Assembly (NCBI RefSeq): GCF_028736035.1
Contig: NZ_CP117866.1
Coordinates: 9,155,001-9,219,000, forward strand
Length of the DNA: 64,000 nt
Reading direction: 5' to 3'
Source: Streptomyces sp. T12
GTDB lineage: Bacteria > Actinomycetota > Actinomycetes > Streptomycetales > Streptomycetaceae
Part shown: positions 36,334 to 45,273 of the stretch, one piece after another
How positions within the stretch are numbered: position 1 is the first letter of the stretch
How the letters are laid out: every line of letters begins with the position of its first letter
Notes under the pieces: generated by a model
What the model was told of the DNA's origin: nothing
The model's input: the letters and a program-made list of their open reading frames with translations, nothing else
Database searches by the model: none
Program-made: the position numbers and the translations under genes

Positions 36334-37659
36334 TTACAGCACCTCGACCCCGGGCCGGAAGATCCGCCCCCGGGTGTCGAACAGCAGCCGGGCCGCGTCG
36401 CCGAGGGCCGGCAGGTCGTAGGCCGAGTGGTCCTGGAGCAGGATCGTCAGGTCGTGCTCGCGCACCGCCGCCATGACGTCGTCGACGCGCGGGACGCTCA
36501 CCTCGTCCACGGACCACAGCTGCACGCTCGGGTCGTGGAAGGAGATCTCGGCCTCCCGCTCCCGCAGCAGCCGCGCCACCGGCACCGCCGGCGACTCCCG
36601 CTGGTCGGCCACGTCCGGCTTGTAGGTGACCCCGAGCAGCAGTACCCGGGAGCCGTGCAGCGGCCGGCCCACGGTGTTGAGGAGATCCTGGGCGCGACGT
36701 ACGACGTACTCCGGCATCCGCCGGTTGATCTCCTGGGCGAGTTCGACGAACCGGAACTCGTACCCGAGGGACGAACGCACCTTGTACGACAGGTAGTTGG
36801 GGTCGATGGGGATGCAGTGGCCACCCACGCCGGGACTGGGCCGGAACGCCTGGAAGCCGAAGGGCTTCGTGCCGGCGCAGCGGATCGCGTCCCACAGGTC
36901 GACGTGCAACTCGTGGCTGATGACGGCCAGTTCGTTCACCAGGGCGATGTTGACGTGCCGGTAGGTGTTCTCCAGCAGCTTGGCCATCTCGGCCTCGCGG
37001 GTGCCCTTCGCCTGGACGACGGTGTCGACGAGCTTGCCGTAGAAGGCGACGGCGCGCGCCGCGCAGGACGGCGTGCAGCCGCCGACCACCTTCGGCGTGG
37101 TGCGCAGCCCGTGCGCGGTGTTGCCGGGGTCGATGCGCTCGGGCGAGAAGGCCAGCGCGAAGTCCACGCCCGCCCGCAGCCCCGACTCCTCCAGGAGCGG
37201 CCGCAGAACCTCCTCGGTGGTTCCCGGATAGGTGGTCGACTCCAGCACCACCAGCTGTCCGGGCCGCAGCCGGCCCGCCACCGTCCGCGTGGCCGAGGTG
37301 ACCGCGCCGAGGTCGGGCCCGCCGTCCTTGCCGAGCGGGGTCGGCACACAGATGACGACGGTCTGTGCGCGGGCCAGACAGGCGGCGTCCGTGGACGCGC
37401 CGAACCCGGCCGCCCGCATCCGCAGGACGTCCTCGTCGGAGACGTCGTCGACATGGGAGTGCCCGGTGTTGAGCGCCTCCACGACCCGGGGATCGCGGTC
37501 GAGGCCGACGACCCTCAGGCCGACCGACGCCGCCTCACGCGCGAGCGGGAGTCCGACGTAGCCGAGCCCGATCACCGCCAGATCGACGTGATCGGGCCGT
37601 TCTGCTTCCCCGAGCGGTTCGCTCTCTTCCCCGAGCGGTCCGGTCTGGTCCACCTGCAT
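36334..37659 (-). CDS. wecC: UDP-N-acetyl-D-mannosamine dehydrogenase (WecC-like)
   Basis: A 441-residue nucleotide-sugar dehydrogenase. The NAD site is LAVIGLGYVGLPLAREAAS at about 27-45, CVPTPLGKDGGPDL and LESTTYPGTTEE follow, and the catalytic cysteine is in PGVGGHCIPIDPNYLSYK. The C-terminal UDP-binding domain has LLLGVTYKPDVADQRESPA. Four-electron oxidation of UDP-ManNAc to UDP-ManNAcA is expected because a UDP-GlcNAc 2-epimerase is encoded 1.6 kb away in the same locus. UDP-glucose or UDP-GalNAc type activity cannot be excluded by motif alone. It lies seven bases downstream of a glycosyltransferase gene. Confidence 0.9.
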   Translation of the reverse strand: MQVDQTGPLGEESEPLGEAERPDHVDLAVIGLGYVGLPLAREAASVGLRVVGLDRDPRVVEALNTGHSHVDDVSDEDVLRMRAAGFGASTDAACLARAQTVVICVPTPLGKDGGPDLGAVTSATRTVAGRLRPGQLVVLESTTYPGTTEEVLRPLLEESGLRAGVDFALAFSPERIDPGNTAHGLRTTPKVVGGCTPSCAARAVAFYGKLVDTVVQAKGTREAEMAKLLENTYRHVNIALVNELAVISHELHVDLWDAIRCAGTKPFGFQAFRPSPGVGGHCIPIDPNYLSYKVRSSLGYEFRFVELAQEINRRMPEYVVRRAQDLLNTVGRPLHGSRVLLLGVTYKPDVADQRESPAVPVARLLREREAEISFHDPSVQLWSVDEVSVPRVDDVMAAVREHDLTILLQDHSAYDLPALGDAARLLFDTRGRIFRPGVEVL

Positions 37660-37665
37660 TGGGAC

Positions 37666-39135
37666 TCACCCCGCATCAAGGCATCCAAGGGCGCGGTACG
37701 CGTCACGGGTTGTGGCGGCGACCCGCTTCCAGGTGCGGTCACGCGCGACCATCGCGCGGGCGGCTGCTCCCCACTCAGAACGCCGATTTCGACTGTAAAG
37801 GAGTATTTCCAGCTCATCAGCCCAGGAATGTGGCGATTCAGGCTTGATTAGCTTCCCGTTCACCTCGTGTTCGACCAGTTCTCTCAGTGCGGTGACGTCA
37901 CTGGCGGCCACGGGGACACCGCTCGCCATCGCCTCGACCGGCTTGAGAGGGGTCACCAGATGGCACACGCGCTCGTCGGTGCGGGGCACCGCGAACACGT
38001 CCAACACGGCGTGGAGATCCCGCACTTGGGCGTGCGGCACCCGGCCGGTGAACAGGGCGACCCGGTCGTCCAGGCCCAGCCGGGCGGCCAGTCGCTCCAG
38101 CCCGGCACGCTCCGGACCGTCGCCGACGATCAGCAGCCGCAGCGGGACTCCACGCCGGATCAGCTCTTCACCCGCATGGAGCAATGTGCCGATCCCCTCG
38201 TGCGGGGTGAGACTGCCGACCGTGCCCACGACGAACTCGTCCGGCGCGATGCCGAGCCGGGCCCGCACCGGCGCCCCCTCCGGCAACGGGCCCAGAAAGT
38301 CGTCGTCCACGGCGTTGGGCGCGATCAGGACCCGTTCCTCGGGCACTCCACGGCCGACGATCTCGGCCTTCATCGCCTCGCCCAGCGTCAGCACCACGTC
38401 GGCCTCACGCATGCAGAACGTCTCCAGGGCGCGCCGCGCCCGGTACGTCTCGTCGTCCCGGCCGCGGCCCGGCGCCTGCGTCAGCCACGTCTCCTCCAGG
38501 AAGCCCCGCACCTCGTAGACCACCGGCAGCCCGAAGGTCTCCCGCAGGGCGAGCGCCACGCGCCCGTTGCCGTGGTCGGACGCGGCATGCAGCACGGCGG
38601 GCCGCAGCCGCTCCACCAGCCCGGCGGCCAGTTCGGCGTTCCGCGCCAGCGCCGCGGCCTGCCCGTACGGCAGCCGCAGCGGCAGCAGCCGGTGCTGCGG
38701 CACCCCGCCCACATGCTGCGACGGGCGGGCGTCCAGCACCCCCTGCGTCACGGGGAAGCCGATCCGGGTCACGACATGAGGCTCCAGCCCGGCCGCCAGC
38801 TGGGCTTCGGCGAGCTTCTGCGTGCGCACGGTGTAGCCGGCGTGCCGGAACGGCAGCCCGTTGGTGACCAGGTGGAGCACCCGGCCCGGTACGGGGTGAA
38901 ACCGGCGCCCGGGTGGCGCGGGCACCCGGGCGCCGGAGGGCGTCGCCGCGGGTCCCGCGGTGCGGGCGTGTGCGGCGAGCCGCCGTTCGAGCGGCAGCAG
39001 CCCACGCCGGACGCGCCCCGGCAGCAGGCGTACGGCGAGCAGCGCCGCCCGCAGCGGGTCCTGGCGCAGTTCGCCAAGGGCTACCGAGGCGGCCAGACTG
39101 AGAGCGCGGGGGGCGTAACGGATATTGCTGTACAT
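37666..39135 (-). CDS. Glycosyltransferase family 4
   Basis: A 489-residue GT-B enzyme. I start at ATG 39135 (MYSNIRYAPRALS); an upstream ATG at 39216 would overlap the divergent wecB ribosome site. An N-terminal extension of about 80 residues precedes the acceptor domain, RVLHLVTNGLPFRHAGYTVRTQKLA. The donor domain has VLIAPNAVDDDFL, FVVGTVGSLTPHEGIGTLL, LLIVGDGPERAGLERLA and the signature LVTPLKPVEAMASGVPVAASD. This pattern is like transferases of capsular or teichuronic polymers. It heads the minus-strand operon with wecC, divergent from wecB across 83 bp. Confidence 0.9.
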   Translation of the reverse strand: MYSNIRYAPRALSLAASVALGELRQDPLRAALLAVRLLPGRVRRGLLPLERRLAAHARTAGPAATPSGARVPAPPGRRFHPVPGRVLHLVTNGLPFRHAGYTVRTQKLAEAQLAAGLEPHVVTRIGFPVTQGVLDARPSQHVGGVPQHRLLPLRLPYGQAAALARNAELAAGLVERLRPAVLHAASDHGNGRVALALRETFGLPVVYEVRGFLEETWLTQAPGRGRDDETYRARRALETFCMREADVVLTLGEAMKAEIVGRGVPEERVLIAPNAVDDDFLGPLPEGAPVRARLGIAPDEFVVGTVGSLTPHEGIGTLLHAGEELIRRGVPLRLLIVGDGPERAGLERLAARLGLDDRVALFTGRVPHAQVRDLHAVLDVFAVPRTDERVCHLVTPLKPVEAMASGVPVAASDVTALRELVEHEVNGKLIKPESPHSWADELEILLYSRNRRSEWGAAARAMVARDRTWKRVAATTRDAYRALGCLDAG

Positions 39136-39218
39136 ATCGCCAAGGTAGGTCGCCAGGGCGGCCACGGCCCGGCAGGGGCAAGCGCATGCAGCGTGCCCCG
39201 GAGGCGGAGGCAACATCG

Positions 39219-40307
39219 ATGAACGGCTGCGTACTCCATGTGGTCGGCACCCGGCCCAACTTCGTCAAGGCCGCACCGGTCGTCGCCGCCCTCGGCGCGG
39301 CGGGCTGCGACCAGGTGCTCGTCCACACCGGGCAGCACTACGACGAGCGGATGTCGGACATCTTCTTCCGGCAACTCGGCCTGCCCGAACCCGACACCGA
39401 CCTCGGCGTCGGCTCGGGCAGCCACGCCCGGCAGATCGCCGACCTGCTGGTGGCCCTGGAGGCCGAACTGACCGCCCGCGCACCCGCCCTGGTCACGGTG
39501 TACGGCGATGTGAACTCGACGCTGGCCGCCGCGCTCGTCGCCGCCCGAGGGGGCGTCCCGGTGGCGCATGTCGAGGCCGGGCTGCGCAGCTTCGACATGA
39601 CGATGCCGGAGGAGGCCAACCGGCGTCTGGTCGACCAGCTGGCGGAGCTGTTGTTCGTCACCAGCCCCGAGGCCGTCGGCCACCTCGCCCGCGAGGGGAT
39701 CGCCGCCGAGCGGGTGCACTTCGTCGGCAACCCGATGATCGACACCCTGCTCACCCATCTGGAGCATTTCGACCCGGCGGCCGCCCGTGCCGCCCACCGA
39801 CTGCCCGAGCGCTACGGCGTCGTCACGCTGCACCGGCCCGCCAATGTGGACGACCCGGCGGCCGCCGGGGCCGCCGCCCGTGTCCTGACCGAGGCCGCCC
39901 GCCATCTCGACCTGGCCGTACCGCTGCACCCACGCGGCCGGGCGGCGCTGAGCGCGGCGGGCCTCGCGCACGCACCGGGCGTCCACCTCCTCGACCCGCT
40001 CGGCTACGTCGAGTTCATGAGCCTCATGCGCGGCGCCGCCGCGGTGATCACCGACTCGGGCGGCGTACAGGAGGAGACGACCGTCCTGGGCGTGCCGTGC
40101 CTGACCCTGCGGACCACGACCGAACGCCCCGTCACGGTCACCCACGGCACCAACCGGCTTGTCACGCACGGGGAGTTGGTGCCCGCGCTCCGCAAGCTCC
40201 TGGACGGCGGGGGAGCGCCGTCCGCGGAGGGGCCGCCCCTGTGGGACGGCCGGGCGGGCGGCCGGATCGCCCGCGTGATCACCGCGTGGCTGGAGCGCCA
40301 TGGCTGA
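39219..40307 (+). CDS. wecB: UDP-N-acetylglucosamine 2-epimerase (non-hydrolysing)
   Basis: A 362-residue WecB/MnaA-type epimerase starting at ATG 39219 behind GGAGG. The N-terminal GTRPNFVKAAPVV, VHTGQHYDERMSDIFF, AHVEAGLRSFD and MPEEANRRLVD motifs and the C-terminal TDSGGVQEETTVLGVPCLTLR are all family hallmarks, including the catalytic acidic residues. It converts UDP-GlcNAc to UDP-ManNAc, the substrate for WecC encoded on the other strand. The methyltransferase gene starts eight bases before its end, so the plus-strand genes 39219-44980 form a coupled operon. Confidence 0.94.
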   Translation: MNGCVLHVVGTRPNFVKAAPVVAALGAAGCDQVLVHTGQHYDERMSDIFFRQLGLPEPDTDLGVGSGSHARQIADLLVALEAELTARAPALVTVYGDVNSTLAAALVAARGGVPVAHVEAGLRSFDMTMPEEANRRLVDQLAELLFVTSPEAVGHLAREGIAAERVHFVGNPMIDTLLTHLEHFDPAAARAAHRLPERYGVVTLHRPANVDDPAAAGAAARVLTEAARHLDLAVPLHPRGRAALSAAGLAHAPGVHLLDPLGYVEFMSLMRGAAAVITDSGGVQEETTVLGVPCLTLRTTTERPVTVTHGTNRLVTHGELVPALRKLLDGGGAPSAEGPPLWDGRAGGRIARVITAWLERHG

Positions 40308-40989
40308 CGACACGCGGACCTGCACGCGAACTTACTGGGACGCCCGCCACAGCGACCACGACGAGCTCGCCTCCGGCGGGCACCTCGGGCTCGACCGTCC
40401 GGGCAACGAGATCTTCTACGCCCAGCGGCTCGGCACCCTGCTCTCCCTCATCGGCGACCTGTCCAGCCCCGCCGCCCCGCTGTTCGTGCTCGACGCGGGC
40501 TGCGGCAAGGGGTACTTCGCCCGCGCCCTGGCCCGCTGCGGCCATCGGGTCGACGCCTTCGACATCAGCCCGCCCGCCGTCGACCACGCCCGCGCCGAGG
40601 CCGGCGGCCCGCGTTATGCCGTCGCCGCGCTCGACGAGTGGCGCAGTCCGTGGCCGTACGACATCGTGGTCTGCGTGGACGTCCTGTTCCATGTACCGGA
40701 CGACCAGGCGTGGGCGGCCGGTCTGCGCAACATGGCCTCCCTCATCCGCGTAACCGGCCGCCTGATCGTCACCGACATCTCCACCGACATCTCCACCGGC
40801 AGCTCCAGCGACATCGTCAGCGACGAGGCCACCGCCGAGCACACGCCCCACGGCGCCCCCATCGTGCACCGCCCGGTCGCCGCCTACCGCGCCGAACTCG
40901 AGCCGCTCGGCCTGCGGCACACCCTCTCCAGGCCGTACGGCTTCCGGGAGAACCGGGTCGGCTTCCACGTCTTCACGAGGACCCGCTGA
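40300..40989 (+). CDS. SAM-dependent methyltransferase in polysaccharide operon
   Basis: A 229-residue class I methyltransferase starting at ATG 40300, overlapping wecB by eight bases. SAM motif I is FVLDAGCGKGYFARALARCG, then VDAFDISPPAVDHA and DIVVCVDVLFHVPDDQAW. A serine/aspartate-rich repeat TDISTDISTGSSSDIVSD sits near 165-182, encoded by short direct repeats (ATCTCCACCG). It may O-methylate a sugar of the surface glycan. Its stop overlaps the next start by one base. Confidence 0.88.
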   Translation: MADDTRTCTRTYWDARHSDHDELASGGHLGLDRPGNEIFYAQRLGTLLSLIGDLSSPAAPLFVLDAGCGKGYFARALARCGHRVDAFDISPPAVDHARAEAGGPRYAVAALDEWRSPWPYDIVVCVDVLFHVPDDQAWAAGLRNMASLIRVTGRLIVTDISTDISTGSSSDIVSDEATAEHTPHGAPIVHRPVAAYRAELEPLGLRHTLSRPYGFRENRVGFHVFTRTR

Positions 40990-42800
40990 TGCGCCTGACC
41001 GACCTGCTCCATCCGCACCTCGACGGCGTCACGACAGTGGTGGACGCGACCCGCGGCGGCCTGAGCCTGGAGCCCTACCTGCACCTGCCGCCGGGCATCG
41101 CCCTGCGCGAGGACGACGAACAGCCTGTCGCCGAAGGGGAGTTGGCTCTCCTCTCGTACGGGCCCGACGCCGAGCCGCACGGAAGCGAGGACGCCTGTCG
41201 TGCCGTACTGGCACGCATGCGGCCCGGGGCGCGCGGGCTGATCGTGCTCGGGCACCGCGTGTCCGAGCTCCCCTACCACCGGCTTCTCGACCATCTCGTG
41301 GCCCACCGCTGCCAGGTCCTGCGCGCGGCGCCCCTCGACTACGTCCATCTGCACGCGGGCGCGGTCGTCGCGCGCACCGACCAGCTCCTCGCGCCGCACG
41401 ACTTCTTCGGCCGGCCCGTCCCCGCCGACGGCCACGCCACGGCGCTGCGGATCGCCGACGAGTACGTCTTCGCCGACCTCGCCTCCCGGTCCCTGCGCGC
41501 CCGGGTGCTGGATCTGGAACGGACCGTCGAGGAGGCGGAACGCACCCGGGATGCCGCCGGGCAGGACGGGCTCGCCGAGCGGCTCGCCGCCGCCGTACGG
41601 GAGAAGGATCAGCTCGCCGCCACGCTGCGGGCCGCCCGGGACCGGGTCGACGTGCTGCAGGCGCGCGTGGCCATGCTGGAGGGCTCGACCTCGCTGCGGG
41701 TGGGAAAGGCGCTGGTGACGGCCGCGCGCTCACCGAAGCGGGGCGCGGCCAGGCTGCCGGGGGAGCTGTACGGACTGTGGCGCGGGCGGCGGCGCGTGGC
41801 CGGGCCGGTGTCCGGAAGCGCGCCGAAGGGCGGGGCCGCCGAGCCGGACACGCCCATGGACGGCCGTTTCCACCTCGCCCATCGCGCCCTGACCGTGGCA
41901 CCCCGCGACCGGCTCGTCGTCGCCGGTGTGTTCACCCCCGCCACCGCCGAGGACTTCGCGGCGGACGTGGTCGTGAACCGGCTGCTGCCGCACGACGGGC
42001 GACTGCTCGTGCAGCGCACCGACCCGGACGTGCTCGTCGTGCAGCTGAGCGCCTGCACGGGGGACGGCCCCTGGTCGCTCACCGGCACCGGGCTCGCCCC
42101 CGACCTCGACCGCACGCTCGCCGAACTGCTCGCCGAGACAAGGGTGTCGGGTCGGTCGGCCGTGCTGTGGCGGGACGCTCCCCCGTCCGCCGCGCCGGGG
42201 CTCGCCCGGCTCGCCTGGGATGCCGTCGTCGACGCGGACACCGGCGTACGGCTCGGCCGGCTGGACCCGGTCGCCGAAGGCCGGGAACGGCTGCGCGAGG
42301 TGTTCCGGGCGGACAGCACACGGGTACGGCTCTCCCGGCTGGCGGGCCTGGCCGGGGCCCCGGATCCACTGGACCTGCGGCGCGTCGCCGTGCTCGCCGC
42401 GCCCCGGGACCGCACCGACGTCGCCCGGCTCGTCGGGCAGGTGCTCGGCCAGCTGCACCGACCGGTCGAGGTCGTCGTACCCGACCCGGCGGGGCTCGAC
42501 GAACTCACCGCCGCCGGGGTGGCCGTACGCCGGGGGCAGCCCCTGGCACCCTGGGTCGCCGACTGGACGGACCTCACCGAGGACCGGCCGGACACCCTGC
42601 TGCTCGATCTGATGTGCGCCCAGGAGTACTCCGGCGCCGACGCGGTGGGCCACACACCGGCCGCCGACGACTACGTCTTCGTGCCGTCGCTGCGACCGCT
42701 GCTGGTGCGCCGGTCGCTGCACATGTCCGGTACGGCGCCCGGAAGTTGGGCCGGTCAGGGACACCGTCTGTTCGCCGTGCGCGGGAAGGAGCCGTCATGA
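40989..42800 (+). CDS. Unrecognised 603-residue protein with coiled coil, polysaccharide locus
   Basis: I do not recognise this family. The start at ATG 40989 overlaps the methyltransferase stop. Residues 1-175 look like a globular domain (SLEPYLHLPPGIALREDD, IVLGHRVSELPYHRLLDHLV, YVHLHAGAVVARTDQLLAP), a pattern reminiscent of degenerate methyltransferase folds. Residues about 182-235 form a coiled coil (LDLERTVEEAERTRDAAG, REKDQLAATLRAARDRVDVL), ending EGSTSLRVGKAL, a sequence often seen after glycosyltransferase coiled coils. Residues 290-603 are another globular part (RRVAVLAAPRDRTDVARLVG onwards resembles a degraded GT-A start). It probably scaffolds or assists the coupled glycosyltransferase downstream. 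Confidence 0.75.
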   Translation: MRLTDLLHPHLDGVTTVVDATRGGLSLEPYLHLPPGIALREDDEQPVAEGELALLSYGPDAEPHGSEDACRAVLARMRPGARGLIVLGHRVSELPYHRLLDHLVAHRCQVLRAAPLDYVHLHAGAVVARTDQLLAPHDFFGRPVPADGHATALRIADEYVFADLASRSLRARVLDLERTVEEAERTRDAAGQDGLAERLAAAVREKDQLAATLRAARDRVDVLQARVAMLEGSTSLRVGKALVTAARSPKRGAARLPGELYGLWRGRRRVAGPVSGSAPKGGAAEPDTPMDGRFHLAHRALTVAPRDRLVVAGVFTPATAEDFAADVVVNRLLPHDGRLLVQRTDPDVLVVQLSACTGDGPWSLTGTGLAPDLDRTLAELLAETRVSGRSAVLWRDAPPSAAPGLARLAWDAVVDADTGVRLGRLDPVAEGRERLREVFRADSTRVRLSRLAGLAGAPDPLDLRRVAVLAAPRDRTDVARLVGQVLGQLHRPVEVVVPDPAGLDELTAAGVAVRRGQPLAPWVADWTDLTEDRPDTLLLDLMCAQEYSGADAVGHTPAADDYVFVPSLRPLLVRRSLHMSGTAPGSWAGQGHRLFAVRGKEPS

Positions 42801-44980
42801 GCCGTACGCTGCGGGCGCTCGTCTACGGCGACGTGGACCTCAACCTCATCGACGGCTCCGCCGTGTGGGCGCAGTCGACGGTGCAGGCCCTGTCCCGGGC
42901 GGGCTGCGAGAGCCGGCTCGTCCTCAAGGCCCCCGTCCGAACGGGCCGGTTGACCGATCCGCTGGCCGAGCTGCCCGGGGTCACCCTGGTGCGTCCGCAC
43001 GAGGAGCGGCTGCTGCCGGGCCTCGCCGACCGGCCCATGTCGCCGGTGCAGGCCGCACACGTGCTCACCGGGCTCGACGAGGACGAACCCTGCGACCTGC
43101 TGGTGCTGCGCGGTCGGCGGCTGGTGACGCGGATCGTGGCCGACGGCCGGTTCGACGGGCGGATCTGGGCCTACCTCACCGACATCCCGCAGTCCGCCGC
43201 CGAGATGACCGAGGCGGCCCGCGCGGAACTCGCCCTCATCGCCGAGGCCTCGCAGCGGCTTCTGTGCCAGACCGAGGAGCTGCGCTGCTTCCTGGAGACC
43301 TGGGTGCCCGAGTCCTGCGGCAAGTGCGTGCTCAGCCCGCCCGCCGTGCCCGAGCCGGGCTTCCCGCTGCCGGACCGGGACGGACCCCACGATCCGCTGC
43401 GCCTCGTCTACACCGGCAAGTTCGCACCCCGGTGGAACACCCTGCCCATGACCCGGCTGCCGGAGCTGCTCGCCGAGCGAGGCGTCCCCGCCGAACTGCA
43501 CACCGTCGGCGACAAGATCCACGACGATGCGACCCACCCCTCCTTCCAGGCCGACATGGCGCGGGCGCTGGCCGGCACGCCCGGCGTCCACCACCACGGC
43601 GGACAGCCGCGCGAGGAGGCCATGCGCATCGCCGCGGACTGCGACGTGGGCCTCGGCTGGCGCGACCCGGTGCTCGACTCCAGCCTCGAACTGTCCACCA
43701 AGGTCCTGGAGTTCGGGGCGCTGGGCCTGCCCGTGGTGCTCAACCGCACACCGGCGCACGAGGCGTTGCTCGGCGTCGACTATCCGCTGTTCGTGCCCGG
43801 ACGCGCCGGACTCGACGACGCCGCCGAAGCCGTCGCGCGGGCCGTCCGCGAGCCGCAGGCCCGTCGCCTCGCGGCCGACCGCTGCCGCGAGGCCGCCCGG
43901 CACCACACCCTGGACGGGGCGGCCGCCCGCTGGCGGGCCCACCTCGACCGCGCCTTCCTCGGCGCCCCCGCAGCGGTGACGGCCCGCCGACGACCCCTGC
44001 GTGTGGGCGTCGCCGGGCACGACCTGAAGTTCCTCACCCGACTCCTCGACCACTTCCGCTCGCTGCCCGGTCTGGAGGTACGGGTCGATGCCTGGCCCGC
44101 GTTGTCCCGCCACGACCCGGACGCGAGCCGTGAACTCGCCGACTGGGCGGACGTGGTGGTCGTCGAGTGGTGCGGCCCGGCCGCCGTCTGGTACAGCCGC
44201 CACAAGCGGCGCGGCAGCCGGCTCGTCGTACGGCTGCACCGCTTCGAGCTGGATGCCGCTTGGCCCCGCCAGGTCGACATCGACGCCGTCGACCGGGTGG
44301 TGTGCGTCAGCCCGTACTACGCCCGCCGCACCCGCGAGCACACCGGCTGGCCCGCCTCGAAGGTCGTGGTCGTCCCCAACTGGGTGGACACCGACCAGCT
44401 CGACCGCCCGAAGGCCCCGGGCGCCCGCCACCGCCTCGGCATGATCGGCATCGCGCCCAGCCGCAAACGCCTCGACCTCGGCCTCGACGTGCTGGAGGCG
44501 CTGCGCGCCCGGGACCGGCGCTGGCATCTGTCGGTCAAGTCGAAGCCGCCCTGGGAGTACTGGTGGATCTGGAACAAGCCCGAGGAACGTGAGCACTACG
44601 ACGCCGTACTGCGCCGTATGCAGACCTCGCCGCTCCTGGAAGGGGCCGTCGTCTTCGACACGTTCGGGCCGGACGTGGCGGGCTGGCTGCGGCGGGTCGG
44701 GCATGTGCTGTCCACCAGCGACGACGAGAGCTTCCACCTCGCGCCCGCCGAGGGCATGGCCTCCGGCGCCGTGCCCTCGCTGCTGCCGTGGCCCGGGGCG
44801 GACGAGATCTACGACCGGCGCTGGATCCACGACACCCCCGAGGCGATGGCCGAGGCGATCGCCGCACTCGGCGAGGACGGCTGGCACTCCGCCGCCGACC
44901 TTGCCCGCACCCAGGTACGGGAGGGCTTCTCACTGGAGCGGGTCGCCGAGACCTGGACGGAGCTGCTCGTGGCGGGGTGA
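42797..44980 (+). CDS. Large glycosyltransferase with two GT-B-like halves
   Basis: A 727-residue protein starting at ATG 42797 within the previous stop (ATGA). The first half (about 1-395) has ALVYGDVDLNLIDGSAVWAQ, a donor-type region PLRLVYTGKFAPRWNTLPM and STKVLEFGALGLPVVLNRTP. The second half (about 400-727) restarts with PLRVGVAGHDLKFLTRLLDHF, then VVVPNWVDTDQLDRPKA, RHRLGMIGIAPSRKRLDLGL and FHLAPAEGMASGAVPSLLPWPGADEI. Two tandem GT-B units in one chain suggest it adds two sugars or one half is structural. It is the last gene of the operon, followed by a MITE. Substrates unknown. Confidence 0.85.
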   Translation: MSRTLRALVYGDVDLNLIDGSAVWAQSTVQALSRAGCESRLVLKAPVRTGRLTDPLAELPGVTLVRPHEERLLPGLADRPMSPVQAAHVLTGLDEDEPCDLLVLRGRRLVTRIVADGRFDGRIWAYLTDIPQSAAEMTEAARAELALIAEASQRLLCQTEELRCFLETWVPESCGKCVLSPPAVPEPGFPLPDRDGPHDPLRLVYTGKFAPRWNTLPMTRLPELLAERGVPAELHTVGDKIHDDATHPSFQADMARALAGTPGVHHHGGQPREEAMRIAADCDVGLGWRDPVLDSSLELSTKVLEFGALGLPVVLNRTPAHEALLGVDYPLFVPGRAGLDDAAEAVARAVREPQARRLAADRCREAARHHTLDGAAARWRAHLDRAFLGAPAAVTARRRPLRVGVAGHDLKFLTRLLDHFRSLPGLEVRVDAWPALSRHDPDASRELADWADVVVVEWCGPAAVWYSRHKRRGSRLVVRLHRFELDAAWPRQVDIDAVDRVVCVSPYYARRTREHTGWPASKVVVVPNWVDTDQLDRPKAPGARHRLGMIGIAPSRKRLDLGLDVLEALRARDRRWHLSVKSKPPWEYWWIWNKPEEREHYDAVLRRMQTSPLLEGAVVFDTFGPDVAGWLRRVGHVLSTSDDESFHLAPAEGMASGAVPSLLPWPGADEIYDRRWIHDTPEAMAEAIAALGEDGWHSAADLARTQVREGFSLERVAETWTELLVAG

Positions 44981-45002
44981 TGCCCGAGTCCCCGGAGCCT
45001 TA

Positions 45003-45236
45003 GGCCCTGTCGTCAAATTCCCGCCTGCTGCGCGGCGCCTGGCACGCACTCCCCCAGAGGGGGGGGACCCCAGCCGCGTTGCCGAACCGCCCACGTGGCT
45101 CCTCCCCCATCGAGGGCGGCTCCGGCGCCTTGCGATCGCACGCTCCCCCACGCTCGAACAACCTCGCGCGGGGGGACCCCCATGACGCCGCGCAGCCCGC
45201 CCTCCGGGCGGACGCCGGGAATTTGACGACAGGGCC
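45003..45236. mobile_element. MITE-like element, 234 bp with 21-bp terminal inverted repeats
   Basis: Ends 45003-45023 (GGCCCTGTCGTCAAATTCCC...) and 45216-45236 are perfect inverted repeats of 21 bp. The interior is non-coding and itself rich in partial inverted pairs (CGCACTCCCCCAGAGGGG and CGCGCGGGGGGACCCC sections). There is no transposase. Flanks are CCTTA and CTTGG, so a short CTT duplication is possible but not certain. It lies between the ends of two convergent genes, where it can also act as a bidirectional terminator. It is most likely mobilised in trans by an IS with the same ends. Confidence 0.8.
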
Positions 45237-45273
45237 CTTGGCGGCGTCCGGGGACTCGGGGGTTCGCGCAAGA

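Noticed and set aside
45025-45215. Possible small transposase remnant within the MITE
   Set aside because: No frame of useful length or transposase motif; treated as non-coding.
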